Origin: Geobacteraceae bacterium
Lineage (GTDB): Bacteria > Desulfobacterota > Desulfuromonadia > Geobacterales > Geobacteraceae
Direction of reading: 5' to 3'
Assembly (NCBI GenBank): GCA_009773645.1
Contig: WSYB01000018.1
Coordinates: 117,452 to 181,451 of the forward strand
Length of the DNA: 64,000 nt
Both the position numbers and the translations under genes were made by a program. The notes beneath the pieces were generated by a model. It did no database searches. It saw only the letters and a list, made by a program, of their open reading frames with translations, and was not told the DNA's origin. The number at the start of each line of letters is the position of its first letter. Position 1 is the first letter of the stretch. Shown here piece after piece: positions 7,819-16,161 of the stretch.

Positions 7819-10497
7819 CTACTGCGCCATTCGCTGTAATACCTGCTGCAGTTTCCGCAACTCCTCGCCATAACCTGCCCAGTCTCCCTGGCGCTGCAGG
7901 TTTTTCGCCCGCTCGAATATCTTCATGGCTTCCTTGGCAAGCTCCGATGGAGATCCCTTCATATCCGCCGGCGCGGCCTTGGCGATGCCGGTTATTGCTT
8001 TCCTCCCGCCGAAGAGCCTTTGCAGGGCGAGTTCCAGGTTTTCCTCCATGACGACCTCGTCCCCGAAGGCGACAATGACCCTTCGCAGTTCGGGAAGACC
8101 GGCCTTGTCGGCTGCCGCCAGATAGAGAGGCTGCACGTAGAGGAGCGACTTTTCGATGGGAATGACGAGCATGCTTCCCCGTATGACCTCGGAGCCGCGC
8201 TGGCTCCAGAGCGTCAACTGCTGGGATATGAAGGAATCCTGGTTGATGCGCGCATCTATCTGTTTCGGACCATAGATCAGCCTGTCCCGCGGGAAGGTGT
8301 AGGCCATGAGCTTTCCGTAATTCGGCGCGTCACAGCGCGCCGTAAGCCATGCCGCCAGGTTGTCCCTCTTTGAGGGGGTGAACGGCAGGAGCAGGATGTA
8401 CTCCTCCTTCTTTTCACCCGGCAGCTTCATGATCGTGTAGTAGGGCTCCATCCGCTGTTCGCCGAGCGCGGGGACTTCCCAGAGGTTCTCCTTGTTGTAG
8501 AAGACCTTCGGATCGGTCATGTGGTAGGCGGCGAACATGGCGGCCTGAACCTGGAGGAACTGGTGGGGGTAGCGGACATGTTTCCGCAGATCCTCCGGCA
8601 TGGCCGCCATCGGCTTGAAGAGCTCCGGGAAGATTTTTGCGTAGACCTTTACCACGACATCCGTCGGGTCGCTGATGTAGAAGTCGATAGAGCCGTCATA
8701 GGCATCGACGACTACCTTTACCGAATTCCGCATGTAGTTGATCCCCCCCTTGAGCGGCTTTGAATAGGGGAGACGGTTCGAATACGTGTAGGCATCGATG
8801 ATCCATTTGAGCCCGCCATTTTCCGTCACGACCATGTAGGGATCGGCATCAAAACGGAGGAAGGGCGCCACAGCTTGCACCCGTTCGTTGATGTTGCGGT
8901 AGTAGAGTATGCGGCTTTCTGTGGTGATATCGGACGAGAGGAGAATTTTTTCCGTTCTGAACCTGGCGGCGAACAAGACCTTCCTGACCATGGAATCGAT
9001 GAGGACCCCGCCTTTCCCCTCATACGTTGTGTTGATATTGCCCGTAGCGGTCGGATAGCTGAATTCCGGGACCTTCGTCTTGACGATGACATATTCATTG
9101 GAAAGCTCGCCGTAGTAGATTTCCGGCCTCGTCACCCTGATGTCGGCTAGGCTGACGGCGGGAATATCCTTGACGAAGAACTCGGGGAGCCCCTCCCTGA
9201 TCCGGCTCACCGGTCCGAAGGTAAGACCGTTGCCGTGGGTGAAAATGAGCCGTTCGTTTATCCAGTTCCTGCTGGGCAAGTCATCGTAGGAGAGTTCACG
9301 CGGCGAGAGCATGACCTGCGTGTACTGGCCGTTCACCGTGTACCGGTCGTTATCCACATCAAAAAACCTGTAATAGGTCCTGATCTGCTGCAACTGGCTG
9401 TAAGTCTTGAGGAGCGGGGCCTGGTCCCAGAGCCTGATGTTCTTGATGGTCGCATCATTGCTGGTTATGTCCGCCGCGGAAAGCTTGTAGTCAACATCGA
9501 AGGGTATGGTTTCGATCTTGTCGAGGTTGTACCCGAGACGAGTGAACCGGATATTGTTCTCTATGTACGGCATCTCAAGGGCAAGCTCATTGGGCGCAAC
9601 CTTGAATTTCTGCAGCATTGCCGGATATGCCTTGATGCCGAGGCCGTACACGGCAAACACGAGGAGCGGCGCCAACAACGCCATTCGCCATGTGCCTTTC
9701 CATAACCCGGCCACGAGGAAGATTGCCGCTGCGGGCGTCAAGAAGGTAAGAATCCGGTACACCTGGAGCCGGGCGTTGACGTCGGTATAACCTGCGCCGT
9801 GGACCGCCCCCTCCGCGGAAAAAAGGAGCCCGAAGCCGTCAAGGTAGAAACCGGCAGTGAGCGCAAGCATGAAGATACCGGCCAGAACCGCCAGATGCCG
9901 TCTGACCTTTTCGTCAATTACCACTCCCCGCTCGGTTAGAGAGATGCCGCCGCGTACAAAGTAGACCGCACCGGCGATGATCATGGATAGCAGAACCATG
10001 AAGTCGACAAAGGCTTTGAGAATATGCATGAGCGGAAGTTCGAACATGTAGAAACCTATGTCTTTTCCCATGATCGGATCGCTCGTCCCGAAAGTGACCG
10101 TATTCGTGAAGAGGAGAAACTTCTCCCACTGCATGGCGCCCCACTGTCCGGCAAGGATTGCAAGGACGGCACTGACGAGGATGCCCAGAGGTTTGACAAG
10201 CCGTGCCGCCTCGTCTCTTTTGAACCGGTAGATATTCCCCCCCTCGATGAATATGCCCGTATGGGGGAATTTTGCCCTGTTCGCAAAGAACAGATTGGCT
10301 AGAGCAAAGGTAAGGAGCAGAGTGCCGAATAACAGTCCGACGCCGATTTTGGCAACCACTGTTGTCGTGAACACCGATCTGAAGCCGGTTTCTCCAAAAA
10401 AGAGCCAGTCAGTGTAGAGACTGAGCAGCGAGAAAACGGAGGGGAGGATCAAAAAGATGACAATAAAAAGGATAAAGAACGGTTTTCTTTTTAACAT
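7819..10497 (-). CDS. UPF0182 family membrane protein
   Basis: A large protein of 892 residues from MLKRKPFFILFIVIF. The first about 310 residues contain seven or so membrane helices; the rest is a large soluble domain (GKDIGFYMFELPLMH, NTTYEGKGGVLIDSMVRK, YSNRLPYSKP are typical of UPF0182). Function is unknown. The ATG at 10497 has an AGGGGA ribosome site and follows the upstream terC gene by 13 bp; a longer reading to 10578 would overlap that gene. Tight spacing suggests co-transcription with terC and htpX. Confidence 0.9.
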   Translation of the reverse strand: MLKRKPFFILFIVIFLILPSVFSLLSLYTDWLFFGETGFRSVFTTTVVAKIGVGLLFGTLLLTFALANLFFANRAKFPHTGIFIEGGNIYRFKRDEAARLVKPLGILVSAVLAILAGQWGAMQWEKFLLFTNTVTFGTSDPIMGKDIGFYMFELPLMHILKAFVDFMVLLSMIIAGAVYFVRGGISLTERGVVIDEKVRRHLAVLAGIFMLALTAGFYLDGFGLLFSAEGAVHGAGYTDVNARLQVYRILTFLTPAAAIFLVAGLWKGTWRMALLAPLLVFAVYGLGIKAYPAMLQKFKVAPNELALEMPYIENNIRFTRLGYNLDKIETIPFDVDYKLSAADITSNDATIKNIRLWDQAPLLKTYSQLQQIRTYYRFFDVDNDRYTVNGQYTQVMLSPRELSYDDLPSRNWINERLIFTHGNGLTFGPVSRIREGLPEFFVKDIPAVSLADIRVTRPEIYYGELSNEYVIVKTKVPEFSYPTATGNINTTYEGKGGVLIDSMVRKVLFAARFRTEKILLSSDITTESRILYYRNINERVQAVAPFLRFDADPYMVVTENGGLKWIIDAYTYSNRLPYSKPLKGGINYMRNSVKVVVDAYDGSIDFYISDPTDVVVKVYAKIFPELFKPMAAMPEDLRKHVRYPHQFLQVQAAMFAAYHMTDPKVFYNKENLWEVPALGEQRMEPYYTIMKLPGEKKEEYILLLPFTPSKRDNLAAWLTARCDAPNYGKLMAYTFPRDRLIYGPKQIDARINQDSFISQQLTLWSQRGSEVIRGSMLVIPIEKSLLYVQPLYLAAADKAGLPELRRVIVAFGDEVVMEENLELALQRLFGGRKAITGIAKAAPADMKGSPSELAKEAMKIFERAKNLQRQGDWAGYGEELRKLQQVLQRMAQ

Positions 10498-10510
10498 GGA
10501 ATTCCCCTGT

Positions 10511-11275
10511 TTACTTCCTTGAGTTATCACTGCCGGGCTCCGCGACATAGGGCTGATGGAGCTTGACAGGCGCGCCACCGCGGCGCAGCCGCAGGTTCAG
10601 CATCTCGACCATTACCGAGAACGCCATGGCGAAGTAGATGTATCCCTTCGGGATGTGCATGTCAAAGCCGTCGCCGATGAGCGCCACGCCGATCAGGATG
10701 AGAAAGGATAGCGCCAGCATTTTTATCGTCGGATGCCGGTCGACGAAGGCGCTGATCTTCCCCGAGAAGAGCATCATGAAACCCACGGCGATCACCACCG
10801 CCGCCACCATCACGCCGAGGCGATTGGCCATCCCGAGGGCGGTGATGATCGAATCGAGGGAAAAGACGATATCCAGCAAGAGTATCTGGACAATCACGCC
10901 GGCAAATGTTGCTCCGGCACGGACGGCGGAGTGCCCTTCCTCCCCCTCGAGTTTTTCGTGGATCTCCATGGTGCTTTTCCAGAGCAGAAACAGTCCCCCG
11001 GAGATGAGGATGATGTCGCGTCCCGAGATTTCCGAGCCCAGCACGGAAAATAGCGGAGCGGTCAGGCCCATGAGCCAGGTAAGGGAGAAGAGCAGCGCTA
11101 CCCGGATGAACATCGCGAGACCCAGGCCGACGATTCTCGCCTTCTCCTGCTGATGGACGGGGAGCTTGCCCGCCTGGATGGAGATGAAGATGATGTTGTC
11201 GATGCCAAGGACAATTTCCAGTGCGGTAAGTGTTACCAGTGCCAGCCATACCTGGGGATCGGTCAGCCACTCCAT
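10511..11275 (-). CDS. TerC family protein (YoaE/YgdQ-like)
   Basis: A 254-residue protein of the shorter TerC branch: MEWLTDPQVWLALVTLTALE, then VLGIDNIIFISI, and LLDIVFSLDSIITA, which place paired acids in membrane helices as in Mn2+ exporters. The ATG at 11275 is favoured over the one at 11281 because of better spacing from GGAGG. It sits between htpX and the UPF0182 gene, downstream of a Mn2+ riboswitch, which fits a manganese efflux role. Confidence 0.9.
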   Translation of the reverse strand: MEWLTDPQVWLALVTLTALEIVLGIDNIIFISIQAGKLPVHQQEKARIVGLGLAMFIRVALLFSLTWLMGLTAPLFSVLGSEISGRDIILISGGLFLLWKSTMEIHEKLEGEEGHSAVRAGATFAGVIVQILLLDIVFSLDSIITALGMANRLGVMVAAVVIAVGFMMLFSGKISAFVDRHPTIKMLALSFLILIGVALIGDGFDMHIPKGYIYFAMAFSVMVEMLNLRLRRGGAPVKLHQPYVAEPGSDNSRK

Positions 11276-11297
11276 TAACATGCCTCCTTGCGGTCCC

Positions 11298-11367
11298 GTG
11301 AATCGGGATTCGTGATTCGTGATTCGTAAAAGCTTTTACGGTTCCCGGTTCCCGAGTCCCGATTCCC
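11298..11367. repeat. 7-bp periodic array forming a hairpin
   Basis: Ten consecutive heptamers run from GTGAATC, GGGATTC, GTGATTC, GTGATTC through a palindromic centre (GTAAAAG, CTTTTAC) to GGTTCCC, GGTTCCC, GAGTCCC, GATTCCC. The second half is roughly the reverse complement of the first, so a long imperfect hairpin can form between htpX and terC. Confidence 0.85.
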
Positions 11368-11371
11368 GGCA

Positions 11372-12229
11372 TTACGGTCTGTAAGCCATTGCCTCTAGCC
11401 TGGCGATCCGCTCTTCCATGGGAGGATGGGTGGAGAAGAGCTTGAAAAAACCTCCGCCGGTCAGGGGATTGACGATGAAGAGGTGGGCCGTGGCGGGGCG
11501 GGCCTCTTCCATGGGGAGCATCTGCGAGGCGCTGTGGAGCTTTCTCAAGGCACCTGCCAATGAGAGGGGGTTGCCGCAGATCCTGGCGCCGGCTTCGTCT
11601 GCCAGATACTCGCGGGAGCGGGAGACCGCCATCTGGATCAGCATGGCGGCGATCGGGGCGATGATGGCCATGGCCAGGCCGCCGACAAGTCCGCCGCTTC
11701 CTTCCTCGTCGTCGTTTCTTCCGCCGCCGAACATGGCGGCCCACTGGAGCATGTTCCCCAGCATGGAGATGGCGCCGGCAAAGGTGGCGGCGATGGTGGA
11801 GACGAGGATGTCGCGGTTTTTCACATGGGCCAGCTCGTGGGCCATGACCCCCTCCAGTTCTGCAGGGGAGAGTATCCGCAGGATGCCTTCGGTGGCGGCG
11901 ACGGCGGCATGGCTGGGATTTCTGCCGGTGGCGAAGGCGTTGGGGCTCTCCGACGGGATGATGTAGACTTTAGGCATGGGGAGCCCGGCCTGCACGGCGA
12001 GCCTTCTCACCATGCCGTAAAAGGCGGGGTTCTCAAGCTCGGTGATCTCCTGCGCACCGTACATCTTGAGGACGATTTTGTCGGAGAACCAGTAGGAGAA
12101 GAAATTCATGGCGCAGGCCATGAGAAAGGCGAAAGCCATCCCTTTTTGGCCTCCGATGGCGCTCCCCATGGCAACCATGAGGAGGGTGAGGCAGGTAAGG
12201 AGAAAAGTTGTTTTCAGTCTGTTCAACAT
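11372..12229 (-). CDS. htpX: Protease HtpX (M48 zinc metalloprotease)
   Basis: Membrane-bound zinc protease of 285 residues involved in quality control of membrane proteins. Two N-terminal helices (residues 6-50) precede the catalytic domain with HELAH at 131-135 (zinc ligands and the general base Glu), and a later [12 protein letters not shown] segment provides the third ligand. Two more hydrophobic stretches lie at about 145-205. It is the first gene behind a yybP-ykoY riboswitch and its terminator, which suggests Mn2+-dependent expression together with terC. Confidence 0.95.
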   Translation of the reverse strand: MLNRLKTTFLLTCLTLLMVAMGSAIGGQKGMAFAFLMACAMNFFSYWFSDKIVLKMYGAQEITELENPAFYGMVRRLAVQAGLPMPKVYIIPSESPNAFATGRNPSHAAVAATEGILRILSPAELEGVMAHELAHVKNRDILVSTIAATFAGAISMLGNMLQWAAMFGGGRNDDEEGSGGLVGGLAMAIIAPIAAMLIQMAVSRSREYLADEAGARICGNPLSLAGALRKLHSASQMLPMEEARPATAHLFIVNPLTGGGFFKLFSTHPPMEERIARLEAMAYRP

Positions 12230-12303
12230 GTGTATTTACCTCCGGTCTTTATTTACTTTCCATCAGGAAACGGTCTTTTTTTGCCCTGGCGGTGTCAATC
12301 TGC

Positions 12304-12349
12304 GGGCTTGCTTGTGCGGCGTACCGATGTACGCCGCACAAGCAAGCCC
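12304..12349. repeat. Perfect 21-bp inverted repeat in the htpX leader
   Basis: Arms at 12304-12324 and 12329-12349 are perfectly complementary (GGGCTTGCTTGTGCGGCGTAC and its complement split by CGAT), giving a very stable hairpin in the transcribed leader of htpX. There is no T tract, so it is not a standard terminator. It could stabilise the RNA or be a mobile palindrome. Confidence 0.85.
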
Positions 12350-12393
12350 TTGATTTCCTTGCCAGGACAAAAAAATCCTCGTTTCCAATCTGG

Positions 12394-12441
12394 AAACCAA
12401 TAGTTTCTCATCCGGACTTTCCGGATGGAAACTATTGGTTT
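12394..12441. repeat. CATCCGGA palindrome nested in a 14-bp inverted repeat
   Basis: An inner hairpin CATCCGGA-CTT-TCCGGATG is enclosed by AAACCAATAGTTTC and its complement, making a nearly continuous stem of 22 bp. The inner part plus the following GAAACTA recurs at 37650 and 55597. Confidence 0.85.
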
Positions 12442-12449
12442 CGCCGGGG

Positions 12450-12502
12450 AAAAAGAAAAGACCTTTACCCGCGGCGTGTAAACTGCCTTGGATAAAGGTC
12501 TT
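12450..12502 (-). terminator. Intrinsic terminator of the Mn2+ riboswitch
   Basis: On the minus strand AAGACCTTTATCC (12502-12490) can pair with GGGTAAAGGTCTT (12470-12458), followed by TTCTTTTT. The first arm contains the 3' strand of the riboswitch P1 helix, so P1 and terminator are mutually exclusive. Metal-stabilised P1 would allow read-through into htpX-terC. Confidence 0.85.
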
Positions 12503-12603
12503 GCATACTTTGACTTAAGGTCTAAGTCCCTGGCCCGGGTGGGATCCACCGTCTTGACGGGCTGCGGGTCGGCCTTTTTCCCGGCCGATTGCTACTCCCC
12601 TTT
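12494..12603 (-). ncRNA. yybP-ykoY manganese riboswitch aptamer
   Basis: The minus strand opens AAAGGGGAGTAGC, contains CCCGTCAAGACGG, and closes ATGCAAGACCTTT, all landmarks of the yybP-ykoY (Mn2+) aptamer, whose terminal helix pairs AAAGG with CCTTT. The internal hairpin CGGCCGGG-AAAA-AGGCCG fits a variable arm. It starts about 5 nt after the predicted transcription start and is followed by a terminator overlapping its P1 strand, so it should be an ON switch for htpX, terC and the UPF0182 gene. Confidence 0.92.
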
Positions 12604-12614
12604 ACTGATGAGGA

Positions 12615-12643
12615 AGATTAACTAAAATTTCGGTGCATGTCAA
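12615..12643 (-). promoter_or_regulatory. Sigma-70 promoter for the riboswitch transcript
   Basis: On the minus strand TTGACA (12643-12638), a 17-bp spacer, and TAATCT (12620-12615) form a near-consensus promoter. The predicted start, near 12608, is just ahead of the aptamer. Confidence 0.85.
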
Positions 12644-12728
12644 CAGCAATTTTTACCCTTTTCCAATCCACCCTTGCAATTTCAGGGTGAATCTTTTACC
12701 ATCCCTCGGATTATTCCAAGGAGGCTTC

Positions 12729-13316
12729 ATGGATCCTGCCGTATTTATTACCACCTTCGGTATCATTTTCCTGGCGGAGCTCGGGGACAAGACCCAGTTG
12801 ACCGCCATGGCCCTCGCCACCAAGTATCCATGGAAGAAGATATTCATCGGCCTGGCCTGCGCCTTTGCCCTCCTCAACCTGGGGGCGGTGCTGGTCGGCA
12901 AGGTCCTCTTCTCCGTTCTCCCCATTTTCTGGATTAAAATGGTTTCCGGGGGGCTCTTTCTCTTTTTCGGTGTCACTACCCTGCGAACAAAGGGGTATGA
13001 CGACGAGGAGGAAGAGGCGGAGGAAAGGAGGTTCAGCGTCAGGGGGCCGGTTGCGACCTCGTTCCTCATGATCCTCCTGGCCGAACTGGGGGACAAGACC
13101 CAGCTCGTCACCGCCAGCCTGGCGGCCCAGCACGATTCTCCCCTGGCGGTATTTGCCGGTTCGACCCTGGCCCTCTGGTCGGTCTCGCTCGTCGGGATTT
13201 TCCTGGGTCGGCAGCTGACCCGCTTTATCCCTCTTTCCTATATCCACAAGGGGGCAGGCTGTCTATTCCTCCTGTTCGGTGCGGTTATCCTCTATCAGGC
13301 CCTGGCCGGCAGCTGA
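12729..13316 (+). CDS. GDT1/TMEM165 (UPF0016) family manganese exporter
   Basis: A 195-residue membrane protein with two homologous halves, each with the signature E-L-G-D-K-T (AELGDKTQL at about 16 and about 118), separated by an acidic, hydrophilic linker (YDDEEEEAEERRF). This is the hallmark of GDT1-type Mn2+/Ca2+ exporters such as MneA. The ATG at 12729 follows AAGGAGG. It is divergent from the Mn2+ riboswitch transcript rather than under it, although both encode manganese-export candidates. Confidence 0.92.
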   Translation: MDPAVFITTFGIIFLAELGDKTQLTAMALATKYPWKKIFIGLACAFALLNLGAVLVGKVLFSVLPIFWIKMVSGGLFLFFGVTTLRTKGYDDEEEEAEERRFSVRGPVATSFLMILLAELGDKTQLVTASLAAQHDSPLAVFAGSTLALWSVSLVGIFLGRQLTRFIPLSYIHKGAGCLFLLFGAVILYQALAGS

Positions 13317-13370
13317 TCCCGTTTGCATTTTAGTCTCTATCGCCTTACAATGGTTGTACTTCTGTGCATG

Positions 13371-13398
13371 GTGAATAGTGAATGGTGAATAGCGAAAA
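13371..13398. repeat. 7-bp periodic array (GTGAATA type)
   Basis: Four heptamers, GTGAATA, GTGAATG, GTGAATA, GCGAAAA, lie about 30 bp ahead of the TonB-like gene. Confidence 0.75.
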
Positions 13399-13425
13399 CA
13401 TATCCCTGAGCCGGTAGAAACCTTG

Positions 13426-14289
13426 ATGTCCTACAAATACATCGAAAAAGCCTTCCTCTATCTGCTGGCGCTCTCCGTCCTGCTGCATGCGGCGGCCCTT
13501 GCCGTCATTGTCTTACTCCCCCAGGAAAAGAAGGTTGTCAAGCAGGAGCCCGTGATGGTGGAGTTGCAGGACCTCCCTCCAAGCAAGCCTCCAGAGACTA
13601 AGGGGGAAAAGGAAGCAAAGCGCCTGGCGGAGGAGAGGAGGCGCGTTGCCAAGGAGACTGCCCCGAAGGGGGAAATGGAGCGGGAGAGGATCGCCTCGCT
13701 CCCGAGAACCCTGCCAAGGCAGGCTCCGCCCCGGCCTGCACAACCGCAAAGGGGAGGGGAAAGGGGAATCCCCCGGCAGATTGAAGAAGGAGCGCCGGTA
13801 CAAGAGGCTCCGCGGAGGGAAGATATCTTCAGGCCGAAGGAGCAGGGGGTTCCCGATATTTCCAAGCTCTTTCCCAGCGCCGGGAAAATGGCCAAGCTGG
13901 AGGACAGTTACCGCAAGAAATACGGTCCTGAGGTGGAAGAAGGGGAGACAAAGTTTCTCAACACCGAAGACATCCAGTTCGGCTCATTTTTACGCCGGTT
14001 CGAGACGGCGGTGTACGGTGTCTGGAGATATCCCACGGAAGCCGCAAGGCTGGGGATCGAAGGTGTTACCCCTGTGAAGATTACGTTCAACCGGAAAGGG
14101 GAGGTCGAGAAGGTGGAGATCCTCGAAAGTTCGGGAAGCAGGATTCTCGACGACGAGGTGCTGCGGACCCTGCACGCCTTGGGCCCCATAGGCTCTTTCC
14201 CGAAGGGGTACGACAGGGATACGTTCAATCTCATCGCGTTTTTCCAGTACGGGATCATAAGGGGGTCAAGCCGCGGGGTGCTGCACTGA
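13426..14289 (+). CDS. TonB-like energy transducer
   Basis: A 287-residue protein with the TonB plan: one N-terminal membrane helix (about 12-31, LYLLALSVLLHAAALAVIVLL), a long proline- and charge-rich periplasmic linker (about 45-140), and a C-terminal TonB domain (about 190-285; VYGVWRYPTEA, VTPVKITFNRKGEVEKV, ESSGSRILDDEVLRTL). It would transmit proton-motive force to outer-membrane receptors. No exbB or exbD gene is adjacent. The ATG at 13426 is used instead of the TTG just before it. Confidence 0.85.
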   Translation: MSYKYIEKAFLYLLALSVLLHAAALAVIVLLPQEKKVVKQEPVMVELQDLPPSKPPETKGEKEAKRLAEERRRVAKETAPKGEMERERIASLPRTLPRQAPPRPAQPQRGGERGIPRQIEEGAPVQEAPRREDIFRPKEQGVPDISKLFPSAGKMAKLEDSYRKKYGPEVEEGETKFLNTEDIQFGSFLRRFETAVYGVWRYPTEAARLGIEGVTPVKITFNRKGEVEKVEILESSGSRILDDEVLRTLHALGPIGSFPKGYDRDTFNLIAFFQYGIIRGSSRGVLH

Positions 14290-14294
14290 CATCC

Positions 14295-14320
14295 GGGAAC
14301 GGGAATCGGGAATCGGGAAA
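14295..14320. repeat. GGGAATC-type array (7-bp period)
   Basis: GGGAAC, GGGAATC, GGGAATC, GGGAAA follow the stop of the TonB-like gene; spacing between the last three G runs is 7 bp. Confidence 0.65.
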
Positions 14321-14330
14321 CCTGCCGTCC

Positions 14331-15203
14331 TTAACTCTCCTCGCAGAGTCGCTCCTGCAGAAACTTCTTGAATTCGTCGTTGAACTCTTCCCGCTTCAGG
14401 GCCATATCTACCGTGGCCTTCAAAAACCCGAGCTTGTCGCCGCAGTCGTGGCGCATTCCTTCGAAACGGCAGCCGTAGACGGCCTCATCCTTCGAGAGCT
14501 TGAGAATGGCGTCGGTGAGCTGGATTTCCCCCCCTTTTCCCGGCTCCTGCTTTTCCAGGATGGGGAATATCTCCGGGGTCAGGATATAGCGGCCGATAAT
14601 GGCCAGATCGGAAGGGGCCTCCTCCCGTTGCGGTTTTTCCACCAGGTCGGTCACCTCGTACACCCGCTCCGAAATCGTATTGGCCTTGACGCAGCCGTAG
14701 GAAGAGATGTTTTCCAGCGGAACCCTTTCCAGCGCCAGCACGGAGCCGCGATACTTTCCGTAGACGTCCAGGAGTTGCCTCAGGCACGGTTTTTCCGCAT
14801 CTATGATGTCGTCCCCCAAAAGCACCGCGAACGGTTCGTTGCCGACAAACTCCCTGGCGCAGAGGATTGCGTGCCCGAGACCTAAGGCGTGTTTCTGGCG
14901 GACATAGAAGATGTTGACCAACTCCGCAATATCACGCACCTGGGAGAGTTCGGCGTCCTTCCCCTTTTCATATAGAAGCGCTTCCAGCTCAAATGAAATG
15001 TCGAAGTGGTCCTCGATGGCCCGCTTGCTGCGGCCGGTAACGAAGAGGATCTGCTCGATCCCGGAAGCCACCGCCTCTTCAACCACGTACTGCACCAGCG
15101 GTTTATCGATGAGGGGGAGCATCTCCTTGGGGGAAGCCTTGGTGGCGGGGAGAAACCTTGTGCCGAGACCTGCCACGGGGAATACCGCCTTTTTTACCTG
15201 CAT
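14331..15203 (-). CDS. galU: UTP-glucose-1-phosphate uridylyltransferase
   Basis: A 290-residue GalU making UDP-glucose for envelope polysaccharides. The N-terminal nucleotide-binding signature AGLGTRFLPATKASPKEMLP (residues 11-30) includes the GxGTR loop and catalytic Lys; VLLGDDIID (about 130) binds the metal, and VTDLVEKPQ (about 195) contacts the sugar. Length is normal. It stands alone, with a GTAGGGGC repeat between it and metF. Confidence 0.96.
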   Translation of the reverse strand: MQVKKAVFPVAGLGTRFLPATKASPKEMLPLIDKPLVQYVVEEAVASGIEQILFVTGRSKRAIEDHFDISFELEALLYEKGKDAELSQVRDIAELVNIFYVRQKHALGLGHAILCAREFVGNEPFAVLLGDDIIDAEKPCLRQLLDVYGKYRGSVLALERVPLENISSYGCVKANTISERVYEVTDLVEKPQREEAPSDLAIIGRYILTPEIFPILEKQEPGKGGEIQLTDAILKLSKDEAVYGCRFEGMRHDCGDKLGFLKATVDMALKREEFNDEFKKFLQERLCEES

Positions 15204-15229
15204 TTGCCCACTCCTTTAAAAATGCTGAG

Positions 15230-15286
15230 GTAGGGGCAACCCTGTGTGGTTGCCCTGATAGGGCGGCCACACAGGGCCGCCCCTAC
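15230..15286. repeat. GTAGGGGC two-hairpin intergenic repeat
   Basis: An outer inverted pair (GTAGGGGC / GCCCCTAC) encloses two hairpins (GGCAACC...GGTTGCC and GGGCGGCC...GGCCGCCC), predicting a three-way junction. The element's end supplies the TAG stop codon of metF. Related copies lie at 30610, 32147 and 54561. Confidence 0.85.
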
Positions 15287-16161
15287 AATTCACGTTTCAC
15301 GGCCTTCAAAATTTCCGGGATCAGATCCTCCCGCCCCATGGCCATGATATGCACACCATCGCAATGCAGTCTGGCTTGCGCTGCCAGCCTTCCTGCAATC
15401 TCAGTCCCTTTTGCCAACTGATCCGCGGCGCCTTCCAGCTCCTCGATGAGGGGAGACGGCACCTTCAGCCCGGGAATGTGCCTGTTTACATAACGGGCCA
15501 TCCCTGCCGATTTCAGGAGGAAGATGCCGGCAATTATCTTGACGTTGAAGGGCCTGACCGTTTCACTGAAGAAGCGCAGCTTTTCCGGGTCAAAAACCGC
15601 CTGGGTCTGGAAAAAGCGCGCTCCGGCCGCGGCTTTCTTTTCCAGCTTGTACAGGGTGAGGGGGAACGGTTCCGCTTCGGGTGCCGCCGCTGCGCCCGCA
15701 TAAAAGGATGGCTTCCCCTGCAACGCGTTGCCGGACAGGTCTTTTCCTTCCGACAGGGCTGCGATGGTTTGCAGCAGCTGGACCGAATCGAGATCGAATA
15801 CCGGCTTGGCGTTTTGGTGATCGCCGAAGGATATATGATCGCCTGTCAAAGCAAGAATGTTGCGGATTCCCAGCGCTGCCGCCCCTAACAGGTCACTTTG
15901 CAGGGCCAACCGGTTTCTGTCCCGGCAGGTTATCTGGAATATGGGCTCGATCCCCTCTCTGGTCAGGAGGCTTGCGGCGGCCAGGGGGGAAATCCGCATG
16001 TTGGCCCCCTGGTTGTCCGTGACGTTGATTGCATCTACGCATCCCTGGAGTGCCCTGGACTTTTCAAGGAACTCTCCGCAGTCGCTCCCTTTGGGGGGAC
16101 AGACTTCGGCGGTGATGGCGAAGCCGCCTGAATCGAGTTTTTGCTGGAGCATTGAAATCAT
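15283..16161 (-). CDS. metF: Methylenetetrahydrofolate reductase (MetF)
   Basis: A 292-residue FAD-type methylenetetrahydrofolate reductase. EVCPPKGSD near the N-terminus matches the folate/FAD-site Glu motif of MetF; ALTGDHISFGDH (about 105-117) and FFQTQAVFDPEKL (about 183) are family landmarks. It lies immediately downstream of a MetV-type zinc-finger gene; MetV-MetF pairs form the NADH-independent or electron-bifurcating reductases of anaerobes with a Wood-Ljungdahl-type C1 pathway. The stop codon lies inside a dispersed repeat. Confidence 0.93.
   Translation of the reverse strand: MISMLQQKLDSGGFAITAEVCPPKGSDCGEFLEKSRALQGCVDAINVTDNQGANMRISPLAAASLLTREGIEPIFQITCRDRNRLALQSDLLGAAALGIRNILALTGDHISFGDHQNAKPVFDLDSVQLLQTIAALSEGKDLSGNALQGKPSFYAGAAAAPEAEPFPLTLYKLEKKAAAGARFFQTQAVFDPEKLRFFSETVRPFNVKIIAGIFLLKSAGMARYVNRHIPGLKVPSPLIEELEGAADQLAKGTEIAGRLAAQARLHCDGVHIMAMGREDLIPEILKAVKREL

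Noticed and set aside
12295-12549. Minus-strand open frame of 84 codons over the Mn2+ riboswitch
   Set aside because: It lies in the aptamer, terminator and palindromes; no ribosome site and no similarity.
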